Below, in pieces: positions 37,401 to 47,339 of a stretch of DNA of 64,000 nucleotides (the first letter of the stretch is position 1; the number at the start of each line of letters is the position of its first letter). This stretch comes from Holothuria scabra. Its lineage: Eukaryota; Echinodermata; Holothuroidea; Aspidochirotida; Holothuriidae. The notes under the pieces were generated by a model, which was not told the origin of the DNA, made no database searches, and saw nothing but the letters and a program-made list of their open reading frames with translations. The stretch spans positions 15,377,450 to 15,441,449 of the forward strand of contig CM074187.1 of the NCBI GenBank assembly GCA_037179385.1. The letters run 5' to 3'. The translations under genes and the position numbers were made by a program.

Positions 37401-40400
37401 CCTGGGACTGGGCCCAGGTAAATGCCAGCAAAAATCCAGACCTAAGTACTTCAATCCTACTGTCACCTCCCTTCTTTTGAGCAAAGGGACATTAAAGACT
37501 CATTTTCCCACTTGCTTTACTTGTTTTAATACAGAGAATGTATAAAGAGATATTGTGGTGTCCTGCCTACATGCCACCTTGATGAGGCTGGCAGTGTAGG
37601 CTTAGTTAACCAAACGGTCTACCATTTATTTGAAAGCAACTTTCAACCCAAAACGTTAGAAACTGCTCAGTTAAATGAAGGCATAACAATTTTGTTACTG
37701 GCTGTCATACAACGTGTAAAATACAGCCAGAGACGCAAAATTGGCTGCGAAGTTTGTCCAAAATCAACTGTACCAATTGATCTACCATCTTAATGAAAGA
37801 AAGCCTGTCTTGCAGAGTGACTTTCAACATTTTATGGTAGATCGTGGCACTCTTTCAATTAATTTCTCGTCTTCTGCCTATCAGTTTGATAAAGAACAAC
37901 TCTTCTATCCAGGAAGAGAATTATTCCACCTGTCCTGGTTATTGATTTGTGCATCTAAATAATGCATATTTTCAGGTTCGTAATGTGATAGGCCTATGGC
38001 CTATCCTATAGTCACCCTTAATTCATTAAAAATACAACATTAAATTTTACTTTCATTATGGTCAAATCCTCAAAAGTATAGTTAGCTTTCAAAAAACCTC
38101 TTTAACAAAGAAAGCTAAAAAATTTTTTTATCATATTTGGTCTCAAAAATGTATCTCTTGAAAGTCAGACAATCATGGACAAAACACCCACCCACCCCCC
38201 TTCCAATGTTGACCACTGTTATGTTGTTCACATCAAAGAGCCATTCTTCTTGATGCAACATTGGGACACAGGTCGTCCTAGCATTATATGGTATATATAA
38301 AAAAGAGAAGGTAGATCACATCGCCTAACACCAATACAGTACTTCGCAGTTGGATAGTTCAAATTGCTTTCAAATCTGTCAACGATGGGAGAACCTGCTT
38401 CATACAGGGCAATTCCCATTACGTAATGTGACGTAATGAATTGGAGAAAAGTGATCCAGTCAGGAATAACACCGATCCCGGGGAGAAGATTTAACATAAC
38501 ATAACATAACAGGTTGAAGGGCAAAGGAGGGCCAAGGCCCCATAAGATGCCCTGAAGACCAAGCCCTAATCAAAAGTCAAACCACCAAAGCTTGACTACA
38601 GCCCCAAACAATCAGATTCTACCACAGCCATGGAAAAACCTGTCAATGTTAACCTTAAAGCAGTGAACTGAGGGGGAGTTAACTACCCAATCTGGTAGAC
38701 AATTCCACTCTTTGACAACTCTATGGGAGAAACTAAACTTCCTAATGTCAAGCCTTGCAAAAGGCTTTTCAAGCTTTTTACAATGCCCACGCACCCGAGA
38801 ATTACCTTGAACCCTTAAATAACTACAAGTCAGCAGGGGATTTCTTTCACAAAGGAACTTGAAAACCTGGAGCATGTCTCCCCTAATCCTTCTCAGCTCC
38901 AAGGTGGTAAGCCCAAGATGTTTAAGCCTAGCATGATAGGGCAAATTTCTCACCTCAGGAATGAGGCGAGTGGCTCTCCTCTGAACCTGCTCTAAAACAA
39001 ACTTGTCCTTTTCATAGAAGGGACTCCAAGCCTGAGCTGCATAGTCAAGATGGGGTCTTACCAACTGCTTATACAAATTAAGTACAATATCCTTACTAAA
39101 ATTGATGAAATTCCTCTTGATCAATCCAAGCACTCTATTAGCCTTTACAGCAGTGGCTGCACACTGCTTTGATGACTTTAAGTCCCCAGTAATTACAACA
39201 CCCAGATCTTTCTCAGAGGTGACATTACTTAAAACACAACCATTCATGTTATAATCATAGCTAAAACTTTTGGGACCAAAATGAAGGACCTTACACTTAT
39301 CTGCATTAAAAGACATTTGCCAGGTCTGAGACCAAGAAAATAACCTATCCAGATCTTTCTGCAGCAGTAAGGCATCATCCAAAATGCTAATTTTCCTATA
39401 AAGCTTAGTATCATCTGCAAACTTACTTATACGAGATGTAAGAGAACTATCAATATCATTGATGAAAATTAAGAAAAGAAGTGGGCCAAGGACAGAACCC
39501 TGTGGTACTCCACTTGTGACTTCTTTCCAAGAGGAGAAGTTACCATTGACAGCAACTCTCTGAGATCTACCATGAAGCCACGAATTTATCCAATCAGCAC
39601 AATTGCCCTGAACCCCTAACCTATGCAGCTTAACCATTAGCCTACCTAATGGAACTTTATCAAAAGCCTTTGAAAAGTCAAGGTAAATGACATCAACGCC
39701 ATACCCAGAATCAACTGATGAAGAGACATCTTCAAGAAAGCTCAGTAAGTTAGTAACACAAGATCTGCTTGGCAGGAAACCATGTTGTGACAGATTAAGT
39801 AACTCATTATCTAAAAGATACTTAAGTAAACTATCCTTAATCAAAGATTCCATAACTTTGCACACAACACTGGTTAAACTGACAGGCCTGTAATTGCAAG
39901 GATTACTTCGATCCCCCTTCTTAAAAATTGGAGTAACATTTGCTACCCGCCAGTCAGTAGGAACAAAACTCGAATCCAGACACTTCTGAAAAATGATGGA
40001 AAGAGGAACTGACAAAATCTCGGAGCATTCACGTAAAATGGCTGGGTGGACCCCATCTGGCCCAGGGGCCTTACTAGCTTTCAAACTCTTTAACTTTTTA
40101 CGAACTTGTTCCTCTGAGAAAATGACATAACTGATTGAAGTAGAGACATCAGAGCCATTACACGTCCCCAACAAAGATGATTCCTCGGTAAAAACAGATA
40201 CAAAATAGTCATTTAACAAATTAGCCATGTCCTGATGGTTACTAACCAAAGAATTATCATCACCTTTGAGAGGCCCCACACCCTCCTTAAGCTTCTGCTT
40301 AGACCTCACATAGGCATGAAAAGTTTTGGGGTTTATCTTAACCTCCTTGGCCAACTGCTTTTCAAACCTAGTTTTAGTTCCAATTACCAAATTTTTAACT

Positions 40401-43400
40401 AAGAATTCCTGCTTCTTGTAAGCTGCTAAGTTTTCTGGACTTTTACTGGCCCTATAGCGACGCCAACACTTACGTTTCTTCCTAGTTGCTCTAAGAACTT
40501 CTCTAGAAATCCAAATTGGCCTATTTTTAACCACAGCTTTCTTAAGTGGGATGCACAACTTTGTCGTGTCAGAAACAACATCCCGGAAAACACTCCATGC
40601 CTCAGCAGGACCCAAGTGAGACAAACGGGCCGCCCAATCTATGGTTAAAAGCTCCTTAGCACGAGTAAAGTTAGCCTTGCTGAAATCAAGAATTCTTTTG
40701 TCACTACTAGCATGATTGCTGAAACAATGTAACTCAAAACAAATAAGGTCATGGTCACTGGACCCTATCTTACCACCATTAGCTACATTTCTAACCATGT
40801 TCTCATCTGTACTTAACACCAAATCAAGACAATTATCCTCACGAGTGGGAAACAGAACATGCTGGGTAAAGAAACCATCAGTCACAACCTCAAGAAAATC
40901 CCTCCCATGTAACCCACTAGTTTTGCATTTGATGTTACGTTTTTGTTTACGACAACTTAAAGTTTGTTTTGTTTCATCAGAGAAAGATGAAGGAATGTTC
41001 TAGAGAGGTTTGAAGGAGTAAATGTAGTATAAGCCTGGGTGAGAAATCATGAAGAGTTTTGTGCGAAGCACTGCGTTGGTGTTAGGCGATGTGACCTACC
41101 TTTTCCTTTATACTATATGCTGGGCTTATCATGAGTCGATCACCTAATTAAGTTCATTAACACAAAGATATGAAAACGTCTACAAAAATCGATAAATTTG
41201 ACAGTAATATTTTGCAATATGTGTTCTTCTTAGTGCTATATTTTGGTGTTATTTGGACTCAGTAATTTGTAGAAAATGAATCTTGAAATGTAGGAGGCAG
41301 TGCAAGTAGCAATGATTATGGAGTAATCATGAGTTGATCACCTTATAAAACAAACAAATAAAATCCTACAAATTACTATATTTAGGGCCAGATTTTGACA
41401 TAATGAAACAGAGCAATCTCCCTTCTAACAAAATTCTGACTTAAAACTTCACAAAAGACATTCTCATCATTATTTTTAGTGATTTTTGCAAATTTATGGT
41501 TCATACTTTTGCTGAAACTTGAAAATCTGTCCATGACTAACATTTTTGCTTTAAAAATCAAAAACATGATGACAAGTAATTGGTTTTGATGTTGTCTGAA
41601 GAATTCGTAGTACAGGTTATTCTAGTATTGCAATCATATAGCACCTACTCACGGCAATAGCATTTAGAAGGCAGTGATTGACTCATGGTAGTGATCGACT
41701 AGTAATAACTTACTAATACTATATATACTGTATATATAATGCTAGGACAACCTGTGCATTGGGAGGGAGAAAGCAGGTTTCATGTTAGCTTACTTTAACT
41801 GAAACTGACGAATAATATGAAAAGTGTCCCAGTGTTTTTAAGTGTTTTCATAAATGATATTGATAGCTCTATCACTTCCAGTATAAGTAAGTTTGCTGAT
41901 GATACAAAGCTCTATAGGAAGGTTGGGGAAATTGCTTTTAGAGCAAGTTCAGAAGAGAACTACCTGACTTATACCTGAGGTTTAAAATCTACCTTATCCC
42001 CAAAGACTTAAGCTGCTTGGGCTTACCACTTTGGAGCTGAGAAGGATTAGGGGAGACATGCTCCAGGTATACAAATTTCTATCTGAAGGGAATCCTTTGT
42101 TAGCTTACAGTTATTTAAAGGGCCAAAGTAATCCTTGGGTTAGAGGCCATTGTAAAAAGCTTGAAAAGTCTTTTGCTAGACTTGACTTTAGGAAGTTCAG
42201 TTTCTCTCATAGGGTTGTTAGTGAGTGGAATAGCCTGCCTGAGTGGGTTGTTAACTCCACATCAGTACACCGTTTTAAGGTAAATATTGATACGTTTTTC
42301 CATGACTGTGGTAGAATCTAATTTTTCTGGGCTCATTAGGTGTTGGGGCAGAGATGCCAGCATTGAGGAATGGAAATCAGGGAGAATTTGCGGTCCTGGG
42401 GGTGGGGTTTAAGGGGACGGGGTGTCCCCCCATTTGAAATATAAGTGCCTTAAAATGCAAAATGGTGGCACATATGAGTATCAACAGAGGTAGAGTTCTA
42501 GCCAGTCTGACATCCTTTCTATGCAAAAGCTCTCAATTACTCAGAAGTCTCAGTAGTACATTCTCTGATAATTTTCATGTGATTACAAAACCAACTTGCA
42601 ACATTTCACTCACTGTACACATTATAAATTAAATGAGCCACAACTAACCTTTATCTTTCTAATTTGATTTTGATGGTCCAGGTCCAGTGCCTTTAAGGGA
42701 TGTGTATGTTGCCTGCTTTACCCTCTTTAGGAAGTCATTAGGGTATTTCCTCTGGTGGCAAACTGTTGATTTGTGCTTTATTTTTTCAATCAATAATGCT
42801 TGTAATGTACTGGTACTCATATTAGGGCGAAAGTCTGTGCTGTTCTTACGCACAATGCTGAATGCCCTTTCACAACTTGCATTGGAGTGGGGTATTACCG
42901 GGAGTCCCTTCATTACTTTTGAGAGTAAGGGGTACGCATTCGCTCCAGTTTGTGGGTCTTTTAATTCGGAAATCATATTCCCCTTTTGTCTATTCTGGAT
43001 GTTTCAAAGTTAGGTGAAACTGATGTTAATGGATCTACCTGGTAACTTGCAAACTCTATTTCCAACTTGTCAATGTCTGATCCACTGAGTAGGCAAGGGA
43101 AACATTCCACAAAGTATTGAACTGATTGAAATGACTTCTCATGTCGCTTGCTAATGTCTAGAATTTCAGCATGTTCGAGAAGTTTGTCATCTAAAGGGAA
43201 TGTCTTAATTATATATGAACAGGCACTCTCATAATATTGCGCACTGTTTTGTAGAACTGCTTCAGGTCTTCTTCATCCAGTGCAGAAGTTGACTTGCTGT
43301 ACTCTTTGGCTTCTTTGCCAATCATTAAATCACTGTCTTCTTTTTGATTTTTTTTTGTTTCCATGTTGAATGTTCAGTATAGTTTCACCAACCATAACTG

Positions 43401-46400
43401 TTGGTTTGACAAATCTCACCCTGATACCTTTCAGAAGTGCATTTAGTTTTCTGTGCAATGGCTCCTCTCTTTGCAGGAGAAAGTTAGTCTCATCAAAGAT
43501 TAAATTTCCATATTTAAGGAAGTAACAATAGAGTTTTGTTTGTGGAGACCAGAATAACCTATTTACTCTTGTTACACGTTTCCTGTAAGGTGGGTCCCAT
43601 ATCAGTGCAAACACGCTTTGATTGTACAGAAATGCTCTTCTCTGGATCAAGCTGTCTTTTCTTAGCCTTTGTGACAATTTGCTTTGCTGCAGTGGGAGAA
43701 GTGTGTAGTAAACTTACAGCTTTGTTTGTCATAGACACTGATTTTTTAGAAACAACTGTACTACCAGACATGTCGGCTTTGCATTTGGACGCAGAAGCTA
43801 ATGAAGAGCTAGCAGAGCTTGCTTTTGCTACACTTGTGACACCATTTAATAGGGCTGTTCTGCATTTGGGCAAGGAGGCTGATGCAGTGCTACTGTAGGC
43901 TTACATGACTTTTCTTTTGCTTCTCTAGAACTATCACTAACAGATTTGGATACCTTCTTTTTAGTTGCAGACAAGATGCTATCAGATTTCACACTTTTTG
44001 ATACACTTGATGTCACTTCCTCTTTGAAGAACAGTTTAAGTGGTTCCCACTGAGTTAACAGTCTGTTGATACACTTTGTAAGAGATAGCCACCTAAAGGG
44101 TAGTACTAACATGTTTAAGTATCTTTTTATTTTCTGCATCACACAATACTTGCTTTGTCTTGAGGTTCTTCAGGCGCTTAATTGACTTGTCCAAATAATA
44201 AAATATATCAAGGAGAAACTCATCAATGGCTATAGGTAAGGATTTGGCAGCCTTCTGAGCAGCGTTATGTATCATGTGACATGGGCATCCTACTATCTTA
44301 CACTTATTATTCTTTTGAAGAATATATGCAATTACGCCTTTGTTTTTACCCATCATAACACTTGAGTTGTCCGAACCAAATGAAATGTAGTTGTTCCATG
44401 GTATGCTGCCATTTTTTAACTCATCATCAAGCAAACCAAATATATTTTCTCCTGTTGAGTCCAATTTGCAGGCAGGCAAACTGTACAATACTTGTTCTAT
44501 TTCTCCTTTTGTGTCCTTAAAGTAGGTTATAAGAACAGGATATAACTGTTCTGAGCAACCATCATTGCTACCATCAGTAGCTAAACTAAAAGGTTGTGGC
44601 CTAGCTTTCTTGGCTATTTCCTCCCTGCTGCACGCGGCCATAGTGTTGATAACTGCTTGCGACTGAGTTCTACCACAATGATATTTCGCAGCAATTTTAC
44701 TATCAGGAAACATCTTCTGAAATAGTGGCCCTGCATGATCTGATGCATTGACAGGTAAATTATGTTCTACCAGAAATCCAGTGAACAAACACACTGCTTT
44801 TATCACATCATCATCACTCGTTTTCGTAAAGTAAGCGCCAATACCAGCTTGCTTCGTACTGGACCTTGCTCTTACAGTTTCTTTGTTTTTATCAGAGACT
44901 ATGTGCCGAAACAAGAAGTTTCTCTCGCCACTTTTCACTGATACATCGGTGCTGCATATTACGCAAAATGCACGATATTCACTTTTTGAAGATTTCCTAA
45001 TGCAAGGCCATTCTTCATGGAAACTCTCTTTGTATTTCGAATAGTACTTTTTGAAATTTTTGACCTTCCTTTGCTGTTCCGAGGATGCCATTTTAATGAC
45101 TACAAAACTGGGTAGGGTTCACGCACCAAACCAACAGAAATAACAGTCGTACTTACTTAATTTGCTGAACGTCAAGTGTAATGGCAGGCTCAAGATTGTC
45201 TCCAGAGTACTTTGTAGGGCTGCCACGATATCGCGATATCGCGATATCGTCGATATAGTTTTGCCCCGACGATATCGACCAATGTTTTGTCAAGATGTGA
45301 TATCGTAATAAATCAAATAAATGACTAAACCACTGTGAAATCCCTATTTTTATTGTCTTAAGTCAGTAACCTAAAATGATCATAATTTATGATGTCACAA
45401 GAAATGAAATCTGCACTTAACCCACCACAAGAAAACATGATATAAAATCGGAAGCTGTTTCAAAATGCATACAATGAATACTGTAACAGCTCACATACGT
45501 TCTAGACTTGTGAAAAGTTCTGCACAATCAATATTGCTACATGCTTGCATAATCAATCTCCCCTCACTTTTGGTATGAAATCAGTAGTGGCTGCATGCAA
45601 TAAGCTTCCTTGACGCTGATGGAAAATGTTTAGACTAATGCGCTATATCGCGATATCGTCGCGGAAATGAAATGAAAAATGGTTATCGTGGCAGCCCTAG
45701 TACTTTGTGTCACATACCCGATTCGCTGCCCTCAGTGCCCAGGCTATATCTCTATGGTTGATCTTGACATGTGGCAGTCATGCCCGAGGCCTCCATACAA
45801 TCTTCTGTACAGAGTTGTCAACAAACGAATGACCAATAGCATTGCTAGTTGCATGGAATTCGTTCATTGGTCTACCAACACCCACGCTATTGTGGCCTTA
45901 TTAGGAAGTCATGTACCTAGGAGTACTACATAGATTCATTCATAAACCCTGCCATTGAGGTTGGGACACCCTTCAAATTGCTGTGGGAAAGAAACATCTC
46001 CTTCACACATGGGTAAACGGCGCCATTTTGGTGCTCATAAGATAACGAAATTTTGCTTAGATCATTCTTTTTTCCAAACTTTTTTAGTGTTGGTAGTCGC
46101 ATCCTCATATTTCATACATAACACGAGGTAAATATGCTTCGTGGTGAAGAATCAAACCAATAGTCCTAGTGTCCTAAAGTATGTGGTATGTCCGATGTGT
46201 TACACATATTAGAATAAAGTGTGGGCCATTTCTACTTCTGTTACGGTGTGCAGTATGATTTAGGTCTACGATACAGTGTACAGTACGGTGTGAGTGGAAC
46301 GTTGTACATGCCATGTGACCGCTCGAAACTGGCGGTTACTTACAACGGCAGTTCACACATAGAAATAAAAAAATAATTATGACATTAAAATGAACAGTAT

Positions 46401-46986
46401 CCTAGAAATCGCAACTAATATGTTATATCGAACGTGCGAAATAAAATGGTGACAACACAAGAAAGGCTTTTATTTCATCAACACTCAAGCAAATACAGTC
46501 GCAAATATTTTTCACAAAATTTTATCTGTTATCCGGGAGTTTTGGGGGGTTATGCAGGAGGTTGGGAGATAAATGCAAAATCCAGGAGTCTTTCCCCAGG
46601 ATCCGGGAGAGTTGGCATCTCTGTTGGGGGTTTGCTGTTTTGGGTTTTTTTTTTTGGATTACAGGGCACCTTATGGGGCCTTTATAGCCCTCCTTTGCCC
46701 TTTAACCTGTTACGTTATGTTTTGTTATGTTATGTTAACAGTTTTGTCCAAGATTGTAGGCCTAGCCTATGCTTAATATGCTAATGAATGGCTTAGCCTT
46801 ACACTTGGTAGGCCTAGGCATAGACTGACTTACCGTCACTACAACAATTCTTTTACTTGAATGTTTATCTACAAACTGAAATATTTTACTCTTTGTCTCA
46901 TGAAGCAACTTAGGTGGTGAAAACTCTGCCAATTCGTCCTCTGAGCTTGCCCCGAGTTCGTTCGTTTGTGGATAATTGCAGTTCAT
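19506..46986 (-). CDS. PPCS: Phosphopantothenate-cysteine ligase, six coding exons, 324 aa
   Basis: Joined exons on the minus strand: 46986-46834, 30109-30021, 28500-28346, 26985-26771, 20660-20475 and 19682-19506, totalling 975 nt. Phases are 0,2,1,0,0 and all introns are GT-AG. The enzyme performs the second step of CoA synthesis, joining 4'-phosphopantothenate and cysteine using a nucleoside triphosphate, in the cytosol. Visible hallmarks are: the nucleotide-binding VVVTSGGT at residues 48-55; [13 protein letters not shown] at 64-76 with Asn69; [13 protein letters not shown] at 188-200; PEHKIQS at 205-211; [12 protein letters not shown] at 237-248; and [10 protein letters not shown] at 267-276. 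Human PPCS is 311 aa. The only in-frame ATG after the stop at 47061-47059 is at 46986, with A at -3. The gene spans 27.5 kb because introns 1 and 4 are filled with repeats. Confidence 0.93.
20475..20660 (-). CDS. PPCS: PPCS coding exon 5
   Basis: Acceptor gattttgaaag, donor CACCAG|gtaaga; exactly 62 codons, residues 205-266. Begins PEHKIQS, a conserved motif in animal PPCS, and includes SFKLETD. The acceptor has a weak pyrimidine tract, but no other site preserves PEHKIQS. Confidence 0.92.
21050..21597 (+). repeat. Decayed short copy of the 145-bp repeat element
   Basis: Contains one exact TGACCTTTGACCT (21096-21108), the ACTTGAGATATCATG block and, at 21547-21593, the tail GCCATAATGATGACAAAGG with CTCTTTTATCAAAACCAAAAA, matching the tails of both arrays. 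The CA run is absent. Lies in PPCS intron 4. Confidence 0.6.
21598..22859. other. PPCS intron 4 sequence between repeats; nothing recognised
   Basis: AT-rich intronic DNA with no coding pattern or recognisable element. Confidence 0.4.
22860..25360 (+). repeat. Tandem array B of the 145-bp repeat (about 17 units, the last ones diverged)
   Basis: Same monomer and same orientation as array A, inside PPCS intron 4. The TGACCTTTGACC core starts at 23329, 23474, 23619, 23764, 23909, 24053, 24199, 24343 and 24487, a spacing of 144-146 bp. The full 13-mer is exact at 23619, 23764, 24199 and 24343; others have one or two changes. From about 24600 a variant monomer (AATGTAAAGTGTTTCGAGTC block) takes over, then the array closes with the CA run. 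Confidence 0.93.
25361..25473 (+). repeat. (CA)n/(CATA)n microsatellite plus conserved tail closing array B
   Basis: About 70 bp of CA and CATA repeats, then ACGCCATCATGAATGCATAG and TTTCTCTTATCATCGAAACC, nearly identical to the tail of array A. Confidence 0.85.
25474..26770. other. PPCS intron 4, exon-4-proximal part; nothing recognised
   Basis: No coding pattern supported. A 131-residue open frame on the plus strand here has no family signature and lies within the intron. Confidence 0.4.
26771..26985 (-). CDS. PPCS: PPCS coding exon 4
   Basis: Acceptor cttcatcag, donor GCACTG|gtatgt. Residues 133-204, with [15 protein letters not shown] and the substrate-site segment [10 protein letters not shown]. 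An alternative donor at the nearer CCAG|gata lacks GT and is excluded. Confidence 0.93.
27047..27436. mobile_element. hAT-like MITE (TAGGGTTGGGCGGTA type) in PPCS intron 3
   Basis: Left end TAGGGTTGGGCGGTACC, right end ...GTAAACTCCCTAACCCTA, with internal inverted GGTACC/ACCGGTA/TACTGGTA motifs. Flanks share GTGTGG (27041-27046 side and 27437-27442), though the full 8-bp duplication is imperfect. Its left edge is only about 61 bp from the exon 4 acceptor. Confidence 0.6.
28019..28258. mobile_element. 240-bp hAT-like MITE (CAGGCTTCGA type) in PPCS intron 3
   Basis: Inverted ends CAGGCTTCGACAAAT and ATTTATCGAAGCCTG, and repeated GGACAAGTA motifs inside. Flanks AAATCATG and TCTCATGC share TCATG only loosely. 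It ends about 90 bp downstream of the exon 3 donor in the gene's sense. Confidence 0.5.
28346..28500 (-). CDS. PPCS: PPCS coding exon 3
   Basis: Acceptor ttatcag, donor ATCACAG|gtacgg. Residues 81-132 plus one base. Starts [15 protein letters not shown], matching the family's AGYGVLFLYR-like segment, and then a variable region. Confidence 0.9.
28781..28968. mobile_element. TTAA-type MITE, internally deleted copy (188 bp)
   Basis: TTAAAGGCTCAGTTCTCTTACC at the left and GGTGAGAGGTTTGGCCCTTTAA at the right, in inverted orientation, each including TTAA. Compared with the 305-bp copy at 34983-35287 it lacks about 115 bp in the middle. Confidence 0.7.
28969..30020. other. Rest of PPCS intron 2; nothing recognised
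   Basis: AT-rich intronic DNA, no supported gene or repeat boundaries. Confidence 0.4.
30021..30109 (-). CDS. PPCS: PPCS coding exon 2
   Basis: Acceptor ctcttacag, donor GCCGA|gtatcc. Residues 52-80 plus two bases. Contains SGGTAVPLE and the DNFSTGTRG signature; the split Glu81 is completed by the next exon. Confidence 0.93.
30110..32171. other. PPCS intron 1, exon-2-proximal part; nothing recognised
   Basis: No coding pattern, inverted repeat or known element was recognised in this 2-kb stretch. Confidence 0.4.
32176..32425. mobile_element. piggyBac-like MITE in PPCS intron 1
   Basis: Inverted ends CCCTTTACCATTGTG and CAACGGTAAAGGG. The left flank is TTAA (32172-32175); the right flank is TTAT, one base off the expected TTAA. 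TTAA targets and CCC ends suggest piggyBac. The interior is GC-richer than its surroundings. Confidence 0.5.
33122..33475 (+). repeat. Dispersed repeat R, copy 2
   Basis: Colinear with 19083-19420 (block order given there). Here it abuts a CR1 fragment on the opposite strand, so R interrupted or replaced that CR1's 3' part. Confidence 0.6.
33440..33745 (-). mobile_element. CR1-type LINE 3' fragment
   Basis: The minus strand encodes broken peptide similar to the C-terminus of the CR1 at 38.6-40.9 kb: [16 protein letters not shown] and SFARLDSG correspond to [16 protein letters not shown] and PFARLDI there. Upstream (33600-33740) is another frame-broken match. Reverse transcriptase core absent. 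Confidence 0.6.
33746..34982. other. PPCS intron 1; nothing recognised
   Basis: AT-rich with scattered TAGCCTA/TAGGCCTA motifs. No element ends found. Confidence 0.35.
34983..35287. mobile_element. TTAA-type MITE, full-length copy (305 bp)
   Basis: Starts TTAAAGGCCCAGTTCTCTCA and ends TGAGAGGTTTGGCCCTTTAA. Ends form about 24-bp imperfect inverted repeats and include TTAA targets. Related copies: 28781-28968, 48100-48322, and 51936-51989 plus 53886-54125 (split). Confidence 0.75.
35597..35953. mobile_element. hAT-like MITE (CAGGGCTCGATTTTCA type)
   Basis: Inverted ends CAGGGCTCGATTTTCATG and TGAAAATCGAGGCCTG with subterminal GGTTGTCC/GGACAACC motifs repeated several times on both sides. No matching 8-bp flanks, so the insertion is old or one edge is altered. 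Confidence 0.55.
35954..38255. other. PPCS intron 1; no element recognised
   Basis: Contains a short GCATC/CATCCACTCC-rich stretch around 36385-36460 and nothing coding. Confidence 0.35.
38256..38349 (-). repeat. Repeat X, short copy
   Basis: On the minus strand it reads TTGGTGTTAGGCGATGTGA, TATATACC and ATAATGCTAGGACGACCTGT, matching both ends of the plus-strand copy at 41061-41775 but without its 600-bp middle. Confidence 0.5.
38490..41000 (-). mobile_element. CR1-clade LINE, 5'-truncated, with long reverse transcriptase ORF
   Basis: The ORF (about 40885-38612, open upstream to a TAG near 40998) encodes the C-terminal edge of an APE-type endonuclease (SSDHDL), then a full reverse transcriptase: [48 protein letters not shown] and the catalytic FADD box near residue 490. 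The CR1-type C-terminus [17 protein letters not shown] follows. The 3' end is a (TTATG)n tail at about 38490-38511. The N-terminal endonuclease and any ORF1 are missing. The RT frame itself is uninterrupted, implying a fairly recent insertion into PPCS intron 1, in the same orientation as the gene. Confidence 0.9.
41061..41775 (+). repeat. Repeat X, long copy with inserted middle
   Basis: Ends TTGGTGTTAGGCGATGTGAC and ATAATGCTAGGACAACCTGT match the minus-strand copy at 38256-38349. The middle (about 41110-41720) is absent there and carries recurring ATGAGTCGATCAC / GTGATCGACT motifs near its edges, suggesting a secondary insertion. Confidence 0.45.
41835..42348 (+). mobile_element. CR1 LINE fragment, left part (split by a hAT transposon)
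   Basis: Encodes [30 protein letters not shown] sequence in pieces, then jumps (internal deletion) to the C-terminal region [17 protein letters not shown] and ends [13 protein letters not shown] plus stop. The 3' UTR starts and is cut at 42348; it resumes at 46624. Confidence 0.85.
42659..45091 (-). pseudogene. hAT transposase pseudogene
   Basis: The first piece (45091-44093) gives 332 residues: a BED-like zinc-finger region (C43-V-I-C46, H63), SLATDGSND with Asp173, [12 protein letters not shown] with Asp241, and [13 protein letters not shown], all expected order for hAT catalytic domains. Later pieces at 44142-43846, 43873-43559 and 43677-43330 carry [19 protein letters not shown] and [17 protein letters not shown] in shifting frames. 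The final piece (42976-42659) has [16 protein letters not shown], the hAT C-terminal dimerisation signature. At least three frame changes mean no active protein is made from this copy. Confidence 0.88.
45207..45707. mobile_element. 485-bp hAT MITE with perfect 8-bp duplication
   Basis: Element 45215-45699 has 16-bp inverted ends TAGGGCTGCCACGATA / TATCGTGGCAGCCCTA, flanked by exact GTACTTTG at 45207-45214 and 45700-45707. Subterminal CGATATCGCGATATCG palindromes on both sides. No ORF. Nested in the larger hAT transposon. Confidence 0.93.
46624..46738 (+). mobile_element. CR1 LINE fragment, right part (3' UTR and tail)
   Basis: Contains ACAGGGCACCTTATGGGGCC and CCTCCTTTGCCC then a TTATG-rich tail, matching in order the 3' UTR of the CR1 at 38490-38620. 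It ends 95 bp downstream (gene sense) of the PPCS exon 1 donor. Confidence 0.85.
46834..46986 (-). CDS. PPCS: PPCS coding exon 1
   Basis: Encodes residues 1-51, an acidic leader then a helix-like stretch ending KRIVVVT, which continues without a gap into SGGT of the next exon. Donor is ACG|gtaagt. The joined VVVTSGGT motif is the strongest reason to attach this distant exon to the gene. Confidence 0.88.
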
Positions 46987-47339
46987 GTTTGGCAAGTTGA
47001 TATGAAAGACGTAGATGGGAATATTCGATGCATTCACTATGTACGTGAACCATTTCCGCTATGAACTCAGATCCTCGTTCGAGGTTGTACTAAACTACAA
47101 ACTGTACTCTTAATTGAAAACATCAACTGGTACCGTAATATCGATTCTGTTATGAACAAAAACCTTTTCCGAAAGCTCAGTGCACTATTGCCAGAGAACT
47201 TAATAAACCTGTCATACCTGCAAATGTGATGCTGTTAATTTTCAAAAAATCATGTTCAGTAACAGACCATGCGGGTGTTATGTAATTGCAAAATGCCCGC
47301 TTTTGATCAATACAAAATTAAATCCGTTGATACTCTCCT

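Larger units (their letters stand above)
42349..46623 (-). mobile_element. hAT-family DNA transposon with broken transposase
   Basis: Ends CAGAGATGCCAGC and GTTGGCATCTCTG are inverted; 7 of 8 flanking bases agree (GTTGGGGC/GTTGGGGG). It interrupts a CR1 3' UTR, which continues on both sides, independently fixing the borders. The minus strand carries transposase pieces (45091-42659). A hAT MITE sits in its 5' part (45215-45699). Confidence 0.85.

Noticed and set aside
46834..47037. PPCS start at 47037
   Set aside because: The triplet there is GTG. The only in-frame ATG before the motif region is 46986, with a good -3 base.
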